Assembly: GCA_964626265.1 (NCBI GenBank)
Contig: CAZVCG010000013.1
Coordinates: forward strand, 1 to 50,371
Length of the DNA: 50,371 bases
Source: CAZVCG01 sp964626265
GTDB lineage: Bacteria; Pseudomonadota; Alphaproteobacteria; UBA9219
Direction: 5' to 3'
Below the pieces are notes generated by a model. The model had not been told where the DNA came from. It worked only from the letters and a program-made list of their open reading frames with translations, and searched no databases. Below are positions 34,445 to 43,036 of the stretch, piece after piece. A program made the position numbers and the translations under genes. Every line of letters starts with the position of its first letter. The first letter of the stretch is position 1.

Positions 34445-35671
34445 CTAAATCATCGTAACGTCATCGTCATCCTGACTGTGATCGAAAAAGGCCTTGCTCT
34501 CGCGCGATTCCTCGCCCGAGAAGCCTTTCGTCAACAACAGATAGGTGCGATGGTTGATCAGACCCGCCTTAAATGCGGCATCGGCTGATTGTTGCATCGT
34601 TTTGCCATAACGCACGAGAAAACGTTGCGTTTCCACTGTCCATTTTTCCAATGGCATGTCGAGAAGCTGCTCGCGCACGTTATCGTCGAACACAAGATAT
34701 TCGCGCAAACCGATGCGACCGCCTCCTACGCGCGGCACAAGCGCTTGCGTCACAATCATGCGCAAAGTTTCCATAAGGGCATAGGCGCGTTCCGTTCGCT
34801 CGGCCGGATCGAATACGCTGATAGTACGCCGAACCGTCGCGGCGACGCCGATCGTATGAAGCGTCGAATAGACGAGGTGGCCCGTTTGTCCCGCCTCGAT
34901 CGCCGCCGTCATCGTCTCGCGGTCACGCGCTTCACCGACCAGGATTATGTTAGGCTTGCGCCGCAACGCATTGCGAACGCCCGCTGCGAATGTCGGCAAA
35001 TGCCGTGGGATTTCGCTTTGCGCTACCAGTGAACGCGGTCCGACGATTTGATCGTACACATATTCGATCGGCGCTTCGTACGTCAGCAATTTGCCGCTGC
35101 CTTGATCGCGCTCGATCAACATGCGGCATCCCGCCGCCAATAACGTCGTTTTTCCGCTTCCTGTCGGCCCTGTGATAAGAATAAGGCCCTGATGCGGCGC
35201 CCAGTTGTTGATCAACGCATCCTCAATGTTCAGTTCCTGCATCGTAGGCGGCAAGTTGGGCAAACTGCGCATCGTGACTTGCACGGAGTCGCGGCCACGG
35301 CTTAATATCGCGGTGATATTCACGCGATAACGAAAGCGCGTGTTGCGATCCAAACGGACTTCATAAGACAGATCGAGGTCGCGTCCGGATGCCAGTTTTG
35401 CCAACGCGTCAGGCCCATAGATGCGCGTCAATATATTGACCATGTCCGCGGAGTCGAGATTCCGCCGCGTCACGGGATAAAGTATGCCGTCGACTTCGAT
35501 ATATACCGGGCGATCCGTTTGAAGCGTGATGTCCGATGCCCGGAATTGCGTGATCCACGTTAATAACGGATCGACGCTGTCTTCCTGGAGACGCAAGGGC
35601 TCATCGGGCCATGTCCCGATTTCAATCTGCTTGATGTCGGCAGAGGCCGTTACCTTGGGGCTGTCGTCCAC
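34445..35671 (-). CDS. dotB: DotB/TraJ-like secretion ATPase (PilT family)
   Basis: A 408-residue cytosolic hexameric ATPase of Dot/Icm-type type IVb secretion. Walker A is GPTGSGKTT at 168-176. The Asp-box region is LTYEAPIEYVYDQI, Walker B is NIILVGEARDRETM, and the His box is STLHTIGVA. The N-terminal PAS-like region is DITLQTDRPVYIEVDGILYPV. The start is GTG at 35671 with GGAG upstream, overlapping the dotC stop by 22 bp. Retraction-type PilT ATPases are similar, but the DotC/DotD/IcmT neighbours and the longer N-terminal part favour DotB. Confidence 0.93.
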   Translation of the reverse strand: MDDSPKVTASADIKQIEIGTWPDEPLRLQEDSVDPLLTWITQFRASDITLQTDRPVYIEVDGILYPVTRRNLDSADMVNILTRIYGPDALAKLASGRDLDLSYEVRLDRNTRFRYRVNITAILSRGRDSVQVTMRSLPNLPPTMQELNIEDALINNWAPHQGLILITGPTGSGKTTLLAAGCRMLIERDQGSGKLLTYEAPIEYVYDQIVGPRSLVAQSEIPRHLPTFAAGVRNALRRKPNIILVGEARDRETMTAAIEAGQTGHLVYSTLHTIGVAATVRRTISVFDPAERTERAYALMETLRMIVTQALVPRVGGGRIGLREYLVFDDNVREQLLDMPLEKWTVETQRFLVRYGKTMQQSADAAFKAGLINHRTYLLLTKGFSGEESRESKAFFDHSQDDDDVTMI

Positions 35672-36501
35672 CGTTCGCTCCGCGGTATGAGCGCGGATGG
35701 CCCCGTGATCATCAGGCCACGATCGCCCACCCGCATTTCGGAACCGCCGCCCGTGATGCCATGATCCTGATGCAACGCGTAAGGCGGCGAAATCATGCCC
35801 TGCGATAACAACTCACGGTAACGTGCCATGCCGACAAAATCGTTCGTCATGCGGTCGAGATCGGCCTCAAACGTTTCTTCGGCCTGCCGGACACCAGCTT
35901 CCCAGCCTTCTTGAACGAACTGGCGCCAAATTTTGCGCTCCTCGGCGTCCCTCGGCAACAAAAGTCCGGGAGGTGGATCTACGCGGCCCCAGTCTCGTTC
36001 CATGTAAAGACGCCAGTTACGGGCTGCCGTAACGATACGCGCCACGCGATTGATGCGGAAAACGCGATCGGCCACGGCGGCTTCCTGCCCGCCGCCGTTG
36101 ACGATGACGGCGCGCTGGGCCTCGGAAACAATTGGAGGCTCGATCAACAATCCCGATGGCGCAGGAACTAACAGGCGCGTAAAATCGAAAAGCTTGCTTA
36201 GGCTCGCGTCATATTCGGCCAAGCGCCGCTGAATCTCGAACGTGCGGTGGGCGAGACCGCCGCGCGCTCCAAGCGACAAGGCCGCTTCACGTAGCGCATC
36301 GCCTCGAATTTGAAGGCCCATGAAATCCGGTTTGGATAAGTCCGCGCCGTTTTTCTGCTCCATAAGATCCGTCAGGGTCGGCGGCGGCGGCGACGCCTCA
36401 GGCACTACCTCGGCTGCGGCGGCCCCATGAACGCCTCCCACCAAAGCCAAGGCTACAGCGAAGAGCGATATACGTAAGCTTTGTCGGTCAAGTCGTAACA
36501 T
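35650..36501 (-). CDS. dotC: DotC/TraI-like outer-membrane secretion component
   Basis: A 283-residue exported protein with a signal peptide (residues about 1-29, MLRLDRQSLRISLFAVALAL... ending AAA). The DotC signature is clear in LREAALSLGARGGLAHRTFEIQRRL and in the aromatic stretch VTAARNWRLYMERDWGRVDPPP, LLLPRDAEERKIWRQFVQEGWEAGVRQAEETF. In Legionella, DotC pairs with DotD and DotH in the outer-membrane complex and is a lipoprotein. Here I see no lipobox Cys at the signal end, a difference worth noting. The start at 36501 is the first ATG at the signal peptide. Confidence 0.92.
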   Translation of the reverse strand: MLRLDRQSLRISLFAVALALVGGVHGAAAAEVVPEASPPPPTLTDLMEQKNGADLSKPDFMGLQIRGDALREAALSLGARGGLAHRTFEIQRRLAEYDASLSKLFDFTRLLVPAPSGLLIEPPIVSEAQRAVIVNGGGQEAAVADRVFRINRVARIVTAARNWRLYMERDWGRVDPPPGLLLPRDAEERKIWRQFVQEGWEAGVRQAEETFEADLDRMTNDFVGMARYRELLSQGMISPPYALHQDHGITGGGSEMRVGDRGLMITGPSALIPRSERWTTAPR

Positions 36502-36529
36502 GTCGTAAAAACCAAATGCGTTATAATTC

Positions 36530-37024
36530 TCACAGCCTGTCAACCGGCGCGTATCGGATTTCAAGCACGCCTGCGTTGCCATCAACGTTCAAGTCCGCGC
36601 GGCGACCGGCCTGCAGACCGATGCTCTTCAGCACTTCGATCAAAGGTTGTTGGTACACATCGACAGCGACGGTTATCGGCACCGGAGGCTGCGATCCGCG
36701 CGTGACGTAACGAAGTCCCGCTCGGGTCGCAAGCGTTTGCGAAATCTGCTCGATCGGCCCTGACCAACGAACCGTAACAGGCTGAGTCAAATTGGCCGGA
36801 GCAGCGGACAAATCTTCGGCTTGCGTTATGATGGGCGTACGTTGCTGCTCGATGCCTGAAAGCGCATCAAGAGCCTGCGAAGCTTTTTCAGCGGCCTGCG
36901 CGATGCGCGTTCCGACAAGATCCGGCTCGGCCGCGACGGGCACCGTCGAAGGCCCGGCGCATGCGGCCACGGCAAAGCTTGCTAACAACAACATCTTATT
37001 GGAGAAAGAAATTTGCGGCTTCAT
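36530..37024 (-). CDS. dotD: DotD/TraH-like outer-membrane lipoprotein
   Basis: A 164-residue lipoprotein. The lipobox is VAAC (Cys22). A helical linker (GTRIAQAAEKASQALDALSGIE) precedes a C-terminal secretin-N0-like domain, about residues 80-164 (VTVRWSGPIEQISQTLATRAGLRYVTRG, VYQQPLIEVLKSIGLQAGRRADL). That N0-like fold is what DotD is known to contain, and it targets DotH to the outer membrane in Legionella. A clear AAGGAAG lies upstream of the ATG. It precedes dotC by 28 bp. Confidence 0.92.
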   Translation of the reverse strand: MKPQISFSNKMLLLASFAVAACAGPSTVPVAAEPDLVGTRIAQAAEKASQALDALSGIEQQRTPIITQAEDLSAAPANLTQPVTVRWSGPIEQISQTLATRAGLRYVTRGSQPPVPITVAVDVYQQPLIEVLKSIGLQAGRRADLNVDGNAGVLEIRYAPVDRL

Positions 37025-37114
37025 CGTTCATTACTTCCTTGGCCAAACACGGTTTGCCCCTGTTATAATCCACAAAACCTGTACAACAACTTCCCTCCCC
37101 CCGCCAGCCCGTTT

Positions 37115-37402
37115 CTAGTCCTGATAGCGCAGAAAATGCAGGGCAAAGCCCAATAGACACCCGGCCGGCAGCAAGAGCAACACTCCTGTTAACCATGATC
37201 CAGTAAATAAAGAATAAAGACTGATGACCATAAGCGCGGCCGAGGCCATGCCATAGATCAACGAGGCGTTAGGCAAGCGGGCTTCTTTGCCGGTTTTTGG
37301 CTGAAAAGCTGTCGGAATGGCGCGCCGCACATCCAGGGAAGGCAACCGTTGGCCTTTTCCCTTGGCGGGCGGGGGCAGCAAACGATCAAGCCAATTTGCC
37401 AT
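37115..37402 (-). CDS. Small two-helix membrane protein of unknown function
   Basis: A 95-residue protein: a basic cytosolic N-terminal half (LDRLLPPPAKGKGQRLPSLDVRRA), then two adjoining membrane helices (SLIYGMASAALMVISLYSLF and WLTGVLLLLPAGCLLGFALHFL). I do not recognise it. Its place between the DsbC-like gene (7 bp upstream) and dotD suggests an inner-membrane component of the same machine. Several short Icm/Tra proteins have this topology, but no sequence match supports a name. Confidence 0.72.
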   Translation of the reverse strand: MANWLDRLLPPPAKGKGQRLPSLDVRRAIPTAFQPKTGKEARLPNASLIYGMASAALMVISLYSLFTGSWLTGVLLLLPAGCLLGFALHFLRYQD

Positions 37403-37409
37403 GTCCGCC

Positions 37410-38387
37410 CTACATCATCAGATCGGAAAGAACGGTCGCCATGCGTTCCGGCTTGCCCTGCACGATCTTAACTTTGCCGTCTTTCGCACGGTAAGCGAGA
37501 TAGGGCGTAGAACGGATATTCCACTTTTCTATCAACTGGTTATTGAGCAAGATAGCCTCTATACGGTTTTGCTCGACATCCCCATTAAGGACGTTTTTAT
37601 CGCCGTTCACATACCTTTCCCATGTTTCCAGAGGATTGGGATCCATCAGCAACCTTGCGCCAGCGCGGGTGTTGTCGCTTTCCGGGTCATTCGTCACTGG
37701 AATTAGACGAACCTGAACGCGATTCGCCATGACGGCATCGCGCAATTCCTTCCAGGTCGCCTTGCAATGAGGGCAGGTTGGATCCATCACCATCATTATC
37801 TCGGCCCGGTCATTCTTGCCCAAGATTACGCCGTTTGCCGCTTGCAAATCCCGAAAAAGACGCTCGCCGGGAGAAAGGTTTGCGGAAAGAGCCTTGTTGT
37901 TACCGGTGATGGGCGCGCCGCCGGTAATGCCGTTAATCTTGTTGAGCTCCTCCTGCTGTTTAGCCGGTCCATTTAAGATATCCGCGACTTCTTTGTTTAT
38001 TTGGCCCAAAGCGATGATTTGCTGGCCCGTGACGTTATCGCCTTCGCTTGTGAACATGCCGCCGATGAGAGCCGTTTTCCTGTCGGGCGTCACATAAATC
38101 ATCTGGACTTGTCCGTCCTTGACGATAAGCCATCCATACAAACCCGACCTTTCTCCCATAAAGTGCAGTTTTGCCCCGCCTTTCTCGATATTGGAAAGTA
38201 TCGGAACGCTCTTGGTATCAGGGGGAGAAACGTTGGTATTATACAATGGGGGCTTTGCCTCCTGTTCCATAAGCTGCGATATCGTCGTTCTATTCGGCGT
38301 TGGCGTTGGCGTTTGCGCTTGAGCCGCCTCCGCCGAAGCCATCATGAAAATGCAAAGAGCCAGAAAAGAAGAAACCAAACGAATCAT
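37410..38387 (-). CDS. Exported DsbC/DsbG-like thioredoxin-fold protein
   Basis: A 325-residue periplasmic protein. The signal peptide is residues 1-24 (ending AQAQ). A Pro/Thr linker and a 150-residue N-terminal domain follow. The thioredoxin fold has the active site DPTCPHC (Cys205, Cys208), and a later TPYLAY serves as the cis-Pro region. The CPHC motif is typical of DsbA-type oxidases. The GLYGWLIVKDGQVQMIYVTPDRK region resembles the DsbC/G dimerisation domain. The start at 38387 has AGGAG upstream; an in-frame extension upstream would overlap the transglycosylase gene. It probably forms or corrects disulfides in the Cys-rich exported proteins encoded upstream. Confidence 0.87.
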   Translation of the reverse strand: MIRLVSSFLALCIFMMASAEAAQAQTPTPTPNRTTISQLMEQEAKPPLYNTNVSPPDTKSVPILSNIEKGGAKLHFMGERSGLYGWLIVKDGQVQMIYVTPDRKTALIGGMFTSEGDNVTGQQIIALGQINKEVADILNGPAKQQEELNKINGITGGAPITGNNKALSANLSPGERLFRDLQAANGVILGKNDRAEIMMVMDPTCPHCKATWKELRDAVMANRVQVRLIPVTNDPESDNTRAGARLLMDPNPLETWERYVNGDKNVLNGDVEQNRIEAILLNNQLIEKWNIRSTPYLAYRAKDGKVKIVQGKPERMATVLSDLMM

Positions 38388-38470
38388 CTGCGTCTTTCTC
38401 CTATGAACGAACAAATCCGCCGATATTAGCGGCAAAGAATTTAAGGGACAGAACGGTGTTACCGCCAGCC

Positions 38471-38929
38471 TCAACGCTGAGCATAGTAAGAATAGCGGGG
38501 GCGTGTCGATGCATAATCGTGCTTGATGAGGCCTTTTCGTTCCATGACCGCAATAACTTTGGCGGCATAACGGTGCCCGCGCCAAGGCGTGGCCGAATGA
38601 TAGTGAGCTATGCCCCCAAACAACGAACCTGTCTCTTGGATCTTATTATGGAGAATCCAAGCTGCAACTTTAACATTCATGCAGCCATCGTCGCGCACGA
38701 CTTTTTTTGCGGTATTGAGGTCAACCTTCCATGCCCGAGCCAATTGAGGCAACCAGCGCGTATTCACCTGCATGGGGCCCAGATCATAGGTTCCGTTAGA
38801 ATTCGGACCCACCTGCTGGCCGACGCGGCCGCCCTCGACATGCATGATTCCGATCATAACGGCAGGAGGCACCTGATACGTATGCGATGCCAGCATCAAA
38901 CACGCCGCCAGGGCTTTCGCGGTAATCAT
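38471..38929 (-). CDS. Lytic transglycosylase, SLT type, small
   Basis: A 152-residue SLT-domain protein. The catalytic Glu32 lies in IMHVEGGRVG, the GPMQVN motif (residues 51-56) follows in the expected place, and a later AHYHSATPWRGHRYAAKV matches the C-terminal SLT signature. The first 20 residues may act as a signal or a short anchor. Such enzymes open peptidoglycan for secretion systems and pili; R64 encodes PilT (not the ATPase) for this. The gene overlaps the upstream one by 4 bp (ATGA). Confidence 0.9.
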   Translation of the reverse strand: MITAKALAACLMLASHTYQVPPAVMIGIMHVEGGRVGQQVGPNSNGTYDLGPMQVNTRWLPQLARAWKVDLNTAKKVVRDDGCMNVKVAAWILHNKIQETGSLFGGIAHYHSATPWRGHRYAAKVIAVMERKGLIKHDYASTRPRYSYYAQR

Positions 38930-39786
38930 GGCCAGCTCTGTTTTTCCAGTTCGGCGCCTTGGGGAACTTCCAGATACATCGCCAACGTCGCCAGCATCGC
39001 CATGCGCTGACGGAACGCCTGCCAGACCTGCGTCATCGGAACGACGTTGTTGTGCTGAGCAAAATAGGCCGCGCGGTCATCCGGATTCATGTAGAGCAGA
39101 CGGTCGGCCTCGGCGAAATGGCATTCGGTATAGATTTGCCCCGCCGCGCGCAGAACGTTCCAGCACAAAAGACGCCATTCTTCCGGCGTGGCTCCGGCAG
39201 GCGCAAGCGAGCGCGTGACTTGATCCGCGATCCTCACGAGTTGTTCCGCGACCTCGGCAAGCAACATGTGCTCGGCGCGGCCGAAAGCGTATTGAGCCAC
39301 CGCGCCGATGACCGGCACCATGGCTTCCATCATCTGCGCGCGGAACGAGGCGAGCGTATTAAAAGGGGCTTTGACGTCCGCAGGAATTTGTTGCTTGAAC
39401 TTTTCCTGAAGAGAAGCCGCGATTTCAGCGATTCTCCTGGCTTCTTCGGCAGGCAAAACATGCCCCGTTGCGCGCAAATTAGCCGCGACCACCTGGCTCG
39501 CCGCGCCTGCCAGTTTCCAGCGCACATCGGCGTCGAGCTCATTTTCTTCCGCGCCGATTTGTTTCGTCAGTTCGCGGCTTAACAAAACTGTCGTGTCGAT
39601 CAGTCGCCCGAATTGCTCGGGGTCGAGATTAACCGCCGTTTTATCGTTGCCCTCGCCCGAGGGGATCTCCGCCATCGACTGTAAAAGGGGCATGCCGACA
39701 TGCCGGAAAGCGGCGAGTGAAGATTGTAAATTGGTTTTGTTGTCAGTCATGTTTTGTTTTTCGCCGTCCGCCATGGAAGGTATCAT
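38926..39786 (-). CDS. Unknown soluble helical protein coupled to the transglycosylase
   Basis: A 286-residue protein with no signal peptide, made almost entirely of predicted helix (ALREL-like stretches, e.g. ARRIAEIAASLQEKFKQQI; AEHMLLAEVAEQLVRIADQV). I do not recognise it. It may be a cytosolic chaperone or adaptor, like IcmS/IcmW or TraT-type parts, but no similarity supports this. Three starts are possible: 39786, 39774 and 39750; none has a strong Shine-Dalgarno sequence. The coding part overlaps the transglycosylase by 4 bp. A 191-bp gap upstream separates it from the Cys-rich gene group. Confidence 0.72.
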   Translation of the reverse strand: MIPSMADGEKQNMTDNKTNLQSSLAAFRHVGMPLLQSMAEIPSGEGNDKTAVNLDPEQFGRLIDTTVLLSRELTKQIGAEENELDADVRWKLAGAASQVVAANLRATGHVLPAEEARRIAEIAASLQEKFKQQIPADVKAPFNTLASFRAQMMEAMVPVIGAVAQYAFGRAEHMLLAEVAEQLVRIADQVTRSLAPAGATPEEWRLLCWNVLRAAGQIYTECHFAEADRLLYMNPDDRAAYFAQHNNVVPMTQVWQAFRQRMAMLATLAMYLEVPQGAELEKQSWP

Positions 39787-39921
39787 CCGTTGATTAAAGA
39801 AAAACGCAGTATCCCTATAAATCGATCATTACGAAAAAACCTTGATAAACAAGAGCTATACGCAACGATCAACCCGGAGTCAAAACCCCCGGGGCCTAGA
39901 GTGCCTGTTTTTGGTTGCGCA

Positions 39922-39943
39922 ATGGTTAACCGCGATGGTTAAC
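39922..39943. repeat. Tandem ATGGTTAAC direct repeat in an intergenic region
   Basis: ATGGTTAAC occurs at 39922-39930 and 39935-39943, 13 bp apart, in the 191-bp gap upstream of the helical-protein gene. The same nonamer occurs once at 45803-45811, upstream of the first gene of the cluster. It may be an operator or chance. Confidence 0.35.
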
Positions 39944-39977
39944 GGCTTTTTAAGCCGGGTTTTCCGCCGTTTTGGGC

Positions 39978-41546
39978 CTATTGGACGGCCGGGCTGATGT
40001 TGTTATTAGGCCAGCACTCGCGCATTTCGACGAGTTCCCGTTGGGCCTTGACAAACGCGCTTTTTTCCTTGGCGAGCTGGGCTTGCCAGAGATCATAGCC
40101 CACCTGACAAATGTTTCGCCCTTTCCTGTTGTTTGCTCCAACGCCGTTAACCTCCCCTAAAAGTTTATGCCTTCCGAAGCAAGCCATATGGGAAGCGTAT
40201 TCGGATTGATATAGCGACATAGGCAAACGGCAGTTAAAAGGTAAGTTGGTATCAAGCACTGACGCGGCATCACATGCGAGAGCAGACTCATTGCATAACT
40301 GGTCAAAAGTTACGCCTGTTTCTTCGTCTTTATAGCTGCAATTCGGTTTTGTATGCTTGGCTAGCATCCTTGCACAGGACCTAATGAAGTTGCTTTGAAC
40401 ACCTGCGCAATGATGCCACGAAGCCACTGTAGTCAGACCTTGGTGCGTCGTTATCGCATCCCCTGACGGCGGCGTGACGCGCGAACCCATGGCGCGCACA
40501 CAGTACTTCCACGCGGCCATAAACGCTTTTTGGGCCGTATGAGCTTCTCGCGCAACTATATCCAATTTCGGGTTGTCGGAATCGATGGCTCCCTTTTCAC
40601 AGTTGGGGTCTGTAACAGGATCGCATTGCGGAGACAATAAACTGTCATCCACTTTGGGCACCTTAACTGTTCGGGTCGATCCATCCGACAACTTTATCTC
40701 ATGATTGACAAACGGGGGCATCATAAGTTCAACGATCTCGCCCGACACGATTCGCGCCGTAATGTCCGCGCCGTCAAACATCTCTTCCGAATCCATGCAG
40801 TCTTGAGGATATTCCATCTGTTTAAGTCCAGTTCTGGGATCGCTTCTTCGCGGATCCTGTGAATCTTTGGATGGACACGACAACAGATGCGCAAACGCCG
40901 CATAATACGGCCCATCGCCGTCCGCTCCCGCCCCTAGGAACAAAGCTTCGTTGGCGGCCGTAATGGTGTTTTCAATAAATATTGAAAACGGGAAAACAAT
41001 GGCCGGACCTTTTCGCGCCGTTACGTTGTTGCAGTAAGCCGATTCCCCGGAATCCCCGCCGGTATGTTGAGCTACGATATTGGAGGTCACTTCGTTGTTT
41101 TTCGATTCAATGATCGTGTTTTTCTTGTCCTGATGCATTGTCGCTTTGGCCAAAGTGTTCAAAGAATCGTCGATAAATTTCACCGCGGTTTCAACATCGA
41201 GTTTTTCCGCGACAAGGTCTCTAACCTTTTCAAATACACCCAAGATATCTGTCAGAAAACCTATTGCCATATCGAGGTATTCGAACATCTTGAGCCAATC
41301 GAGCAGTTTTTTCGCCCAGTGCACCTCTTCGTGAGCGGCGTGACCGGCGGCATCAACAGCGACTTCCGGCCCGGCAAAACACTTCGTGCAAACGGGTATC
41401 TTAGCATATGCATAATGTGGCTGAACGGCAGCGAGCGAAGTTGCAAATAAAACAATGATAAAAAAACTCGATACGATGCTCCTAACCTGACGCAAGAAAA
41501 CGACCTTTTCCATCTTTTGAGTAAGATCAGGACGTTTTTTTAACAT
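39978..41546 (-). CDS. Exported Cys-rich protein of the cluster, paralogue A
   Basis: A 522-residue secreted or periplasmic protein. The signal peptide covers about residues 1-46 (long n-region, hydrophobic SSFFIIVLFATSLAAV, cleavage near AYA-K). The N-terminal third is an amphipathic helical region (LLDWLKMFEYLDMAIGFLTDILGVFEKVRDLVAEKLDV), followed by TMHQDKKNTIIESKNNEV. Seventeen Cys residues are spread over the mature part. The start at 41546 has CGGAAG upstream, while the internal ATG at 41513 has none. It is clearly homologous to the next gene upstream (shared TMHQD, WHHCA-VQS, QxEYxxH, and C-terminal CWP motifs). No known family is recognised. Confidence 0.8.
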   Translation of the reverse strand: MLKKRPDLTQKMEKVVFLRQVRSIVSSFFIIVLFATSLAAVQPHYAYAKIPVCTKCFAGPEVAVDAAGHAAHEEVHWAKKLLDWLKMFEYLDMAIGFLTDILGVFEKVRDLVAEKLDVETAVKFIDDSLNTLAKATMHQDKKNTIIESKNNEVTSNIVAQHTGGDSGESAYCNNVTARKGPAIVFPFSIFIENTITAANEALFLGAGADGDGPYYAAFAHLLSCPSKDSQDPRRSDPRTGLKQMEYPQDCMDSEEMFDGADITARIVSGEIVELMMPPFVNHEIKLSDGSTRTVKVPKVDDSLLSPQCDPVTDPNCEKGAIDSDNPKLDIVAREAHTAQKAFMAAWKYCVRAMGSRVTPPSGDAITTHQGLTTVASWHHCAGVQSNFIRSCARMLAKHTKPNCSYKDEETGVTFDQLCNESALACDAASVLDTNLPFNCRLPMSLYQSEYASHMACFGRHKLLGEVNGVGANNRKGRNICQVGYDLWQAQLAKEKSAFVKAQRELVEMRECWPNNNISPAVQ

Positions 41547-41614
41547 TGCGAAACTTCCGTGTTCATTCGATTGTATTAATGCAACCCATCGCTCCGGTGT
41601 GGCGTGAATATGCT

Positions 41615-43009
41615 CTATCCACCAACCGCAGGCGTGCGGTTCGGCTTGGGCCAGCAGCTCAGGCTCGCCATTTTTGCGGCAGCTTGTGTGCAAGCGTCCT
41701 GTTCCGTCGCCAGCTTGGTTTGCCATTGGCTCCATGCCACAGCGCACACATCCACCGCGGCCGTGTTGGCATCGACAGACGCGCCTTGAGCGGGCAAGGC
41801 GATGGCCCTGTCGCTGGTCAGGCAAAGCAGGTGATTAAGATATTCGACCTGGTACGTGCTCAATCCCTTGGCGCAATCAAATCCCGGCATCTTACTCACA
41901 TCGATGGCGGGAGATCCTCCGTTTGGAAGCGATGATTTCGATACTGCATCGCATGCGCGTTTGCTGGCGTCACATTCGAGCTTGTATTGGGATTTGCTGC
42001 AATCAGGGCGCGTGAATTTGGCGATCAAGTCCGTGCATGGCTTCGCCAACGCGCTTTGTACGGCCGCGCAATGATGCCACTGGGCAACCTCGACCATGCC
42101 CGCATGCGTTTTTATGGCGTCGCCCACGGGAGGCGAAGGACGAAAACCGACCATGTTCGTCAGCCACACGGCCGCCGCAACGAAGTTTTTCTGTTCGTCG
42201 TTCGACGGCACCGGAACGCTTTTGGGCACTCCGGCAAACGTTTCCGTTTTAAAGTCAGGGATTTCGAGCACATAAGCACCGCTTACAAGCCGCGAACTCG
42301 TCAACAACCCGGAATATTTTTCCTCTTTGCACCCCGCCGGAGGCTCCATTTCGGCGAACATGCCCTTGGGAAAATTGCTGCCCGGGCCGCACATATAGAT
42401 GTACCTTTTCCACGCGCCCAGAGGTCCGTCTTCATCCTGGCCGCGTCCGATGCCTTGCGTTTCGATCATCTGCAACAAGGCGTTGGATACCGATTGATTG
42501 AAGAATTGGTTGCCGCTTAACCCCTGGCGGGCCAAATACGTGTAGCAATCGGCCTTAACGTCCGGACGACGGAAATTCCGCGCCACGACGTCCGCCTTCA
42601 CGCCGTTGATCGTCGAATCGATAATGGTGCCTTTAGCGTCCTGATGCATTGTTTTTTCGGCCATATACTTGAGGGCGTTATCGATATGCTCCGTGGCGAT
42701 AAGGACGCTAAGTTTTTCTGCCAACATATCCCTTACTTCTTCAAACAATTTAAGTATACCTGTGACAATGCTGATGATCGTGTTGAGCAGCTCAAAAGCC
42801 TGTATCCAGTCCGCATGCTCCTGGATCCATTTGGCGATGTTGGCGGCCCAACCCGCGCTGTTGACAGCCGTAATTTCCGGACAGACGCACACTGTAGCCT
42901 GAGCGGACTTTACCGTCGTCGCCGAGCCAAAAGCCAGCATCAGCAAGAACAGCACCGGCAGCAAAAAGCGGCGGACGCGTCCGGTACGGGGATCCAGAAA
43001 AGCAAACAT
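41615..43009 (-). CDS. Exported Cys-rich protein of the cluster, paralogue B
   Basis: A 464-residue exported protein with a signal peptide of about 30 residues (RRFLLPVLFLLMLAFGSATTV). It has the same plan as its neighbour: an amphipathic helical N-terminal region (WIQAFELLNTIISIVTGILKLFEEVRDML), EKTMHQDAKGTIIDS, a central region, then WHHCAAVQSAL and a C-terminal QWQTKLATEQDACTQ...SCWPKPNRTPAV. About fifteen Cys residues are in the mature part. The start at 43009 has a perfect GAGGAGG six bases upstream; a TTG 15 bases earlier overlaps that site. Its function is unknown. It is probably an envelope or extracellular part of the secretion/pilus machine, or a substrate of it. Confidence 0.82.
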   Translation of the reverse strand: MFAFLDPRTGRVRRFLLPVLFLLMLAFGSATTVKSAQATVCVCPEITAVNSAGWAANIAKWIQEHADWIQAFELLNTIISIVTGILKLFEEVRDMLAEKLSVLIATEHIDNALKYMAEKTMHQDAKGTIIDSTINGVKADVVARNFRRPDVKADCYTYLARQGLSGNQFFNQSVSNALLQMIETQGIGRGQDEDGPLGAWKRYIYMCGPGSNFPKGMFAEMEPPAGCKEEKYSGLLTSSRLVSGAYVLEIPDFKTETFAGVPKSVPVPSNDEQKNFVAAAVWLTNMVGFRPSPPVGDAIKTHAGMVEVAQWHHCAAVQSALAKPCTDLIAKFTRPDCSKSQYKLECDASKRACDAVSKSSLPNGGSPAIDVSKMPGFDCAKGLSTYQVEYLNHLLCLTSDRAIALPAQGASVDANTAAVDVCAVAWSQWQTKLATEQDACTQAAAKMASLSCWPKPNRTPAVGG

Positions 43010-43036
43010 GGCCGTCCTCCTCAATCCTATAGGAAC

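Noticed and set aside
34445..35671. PilT retraction ATPase of a type IVa pilus
   Set aside because: Adjacent DotC, DotD and IcmT in IncI order and the N-terminal region fit DotB better.
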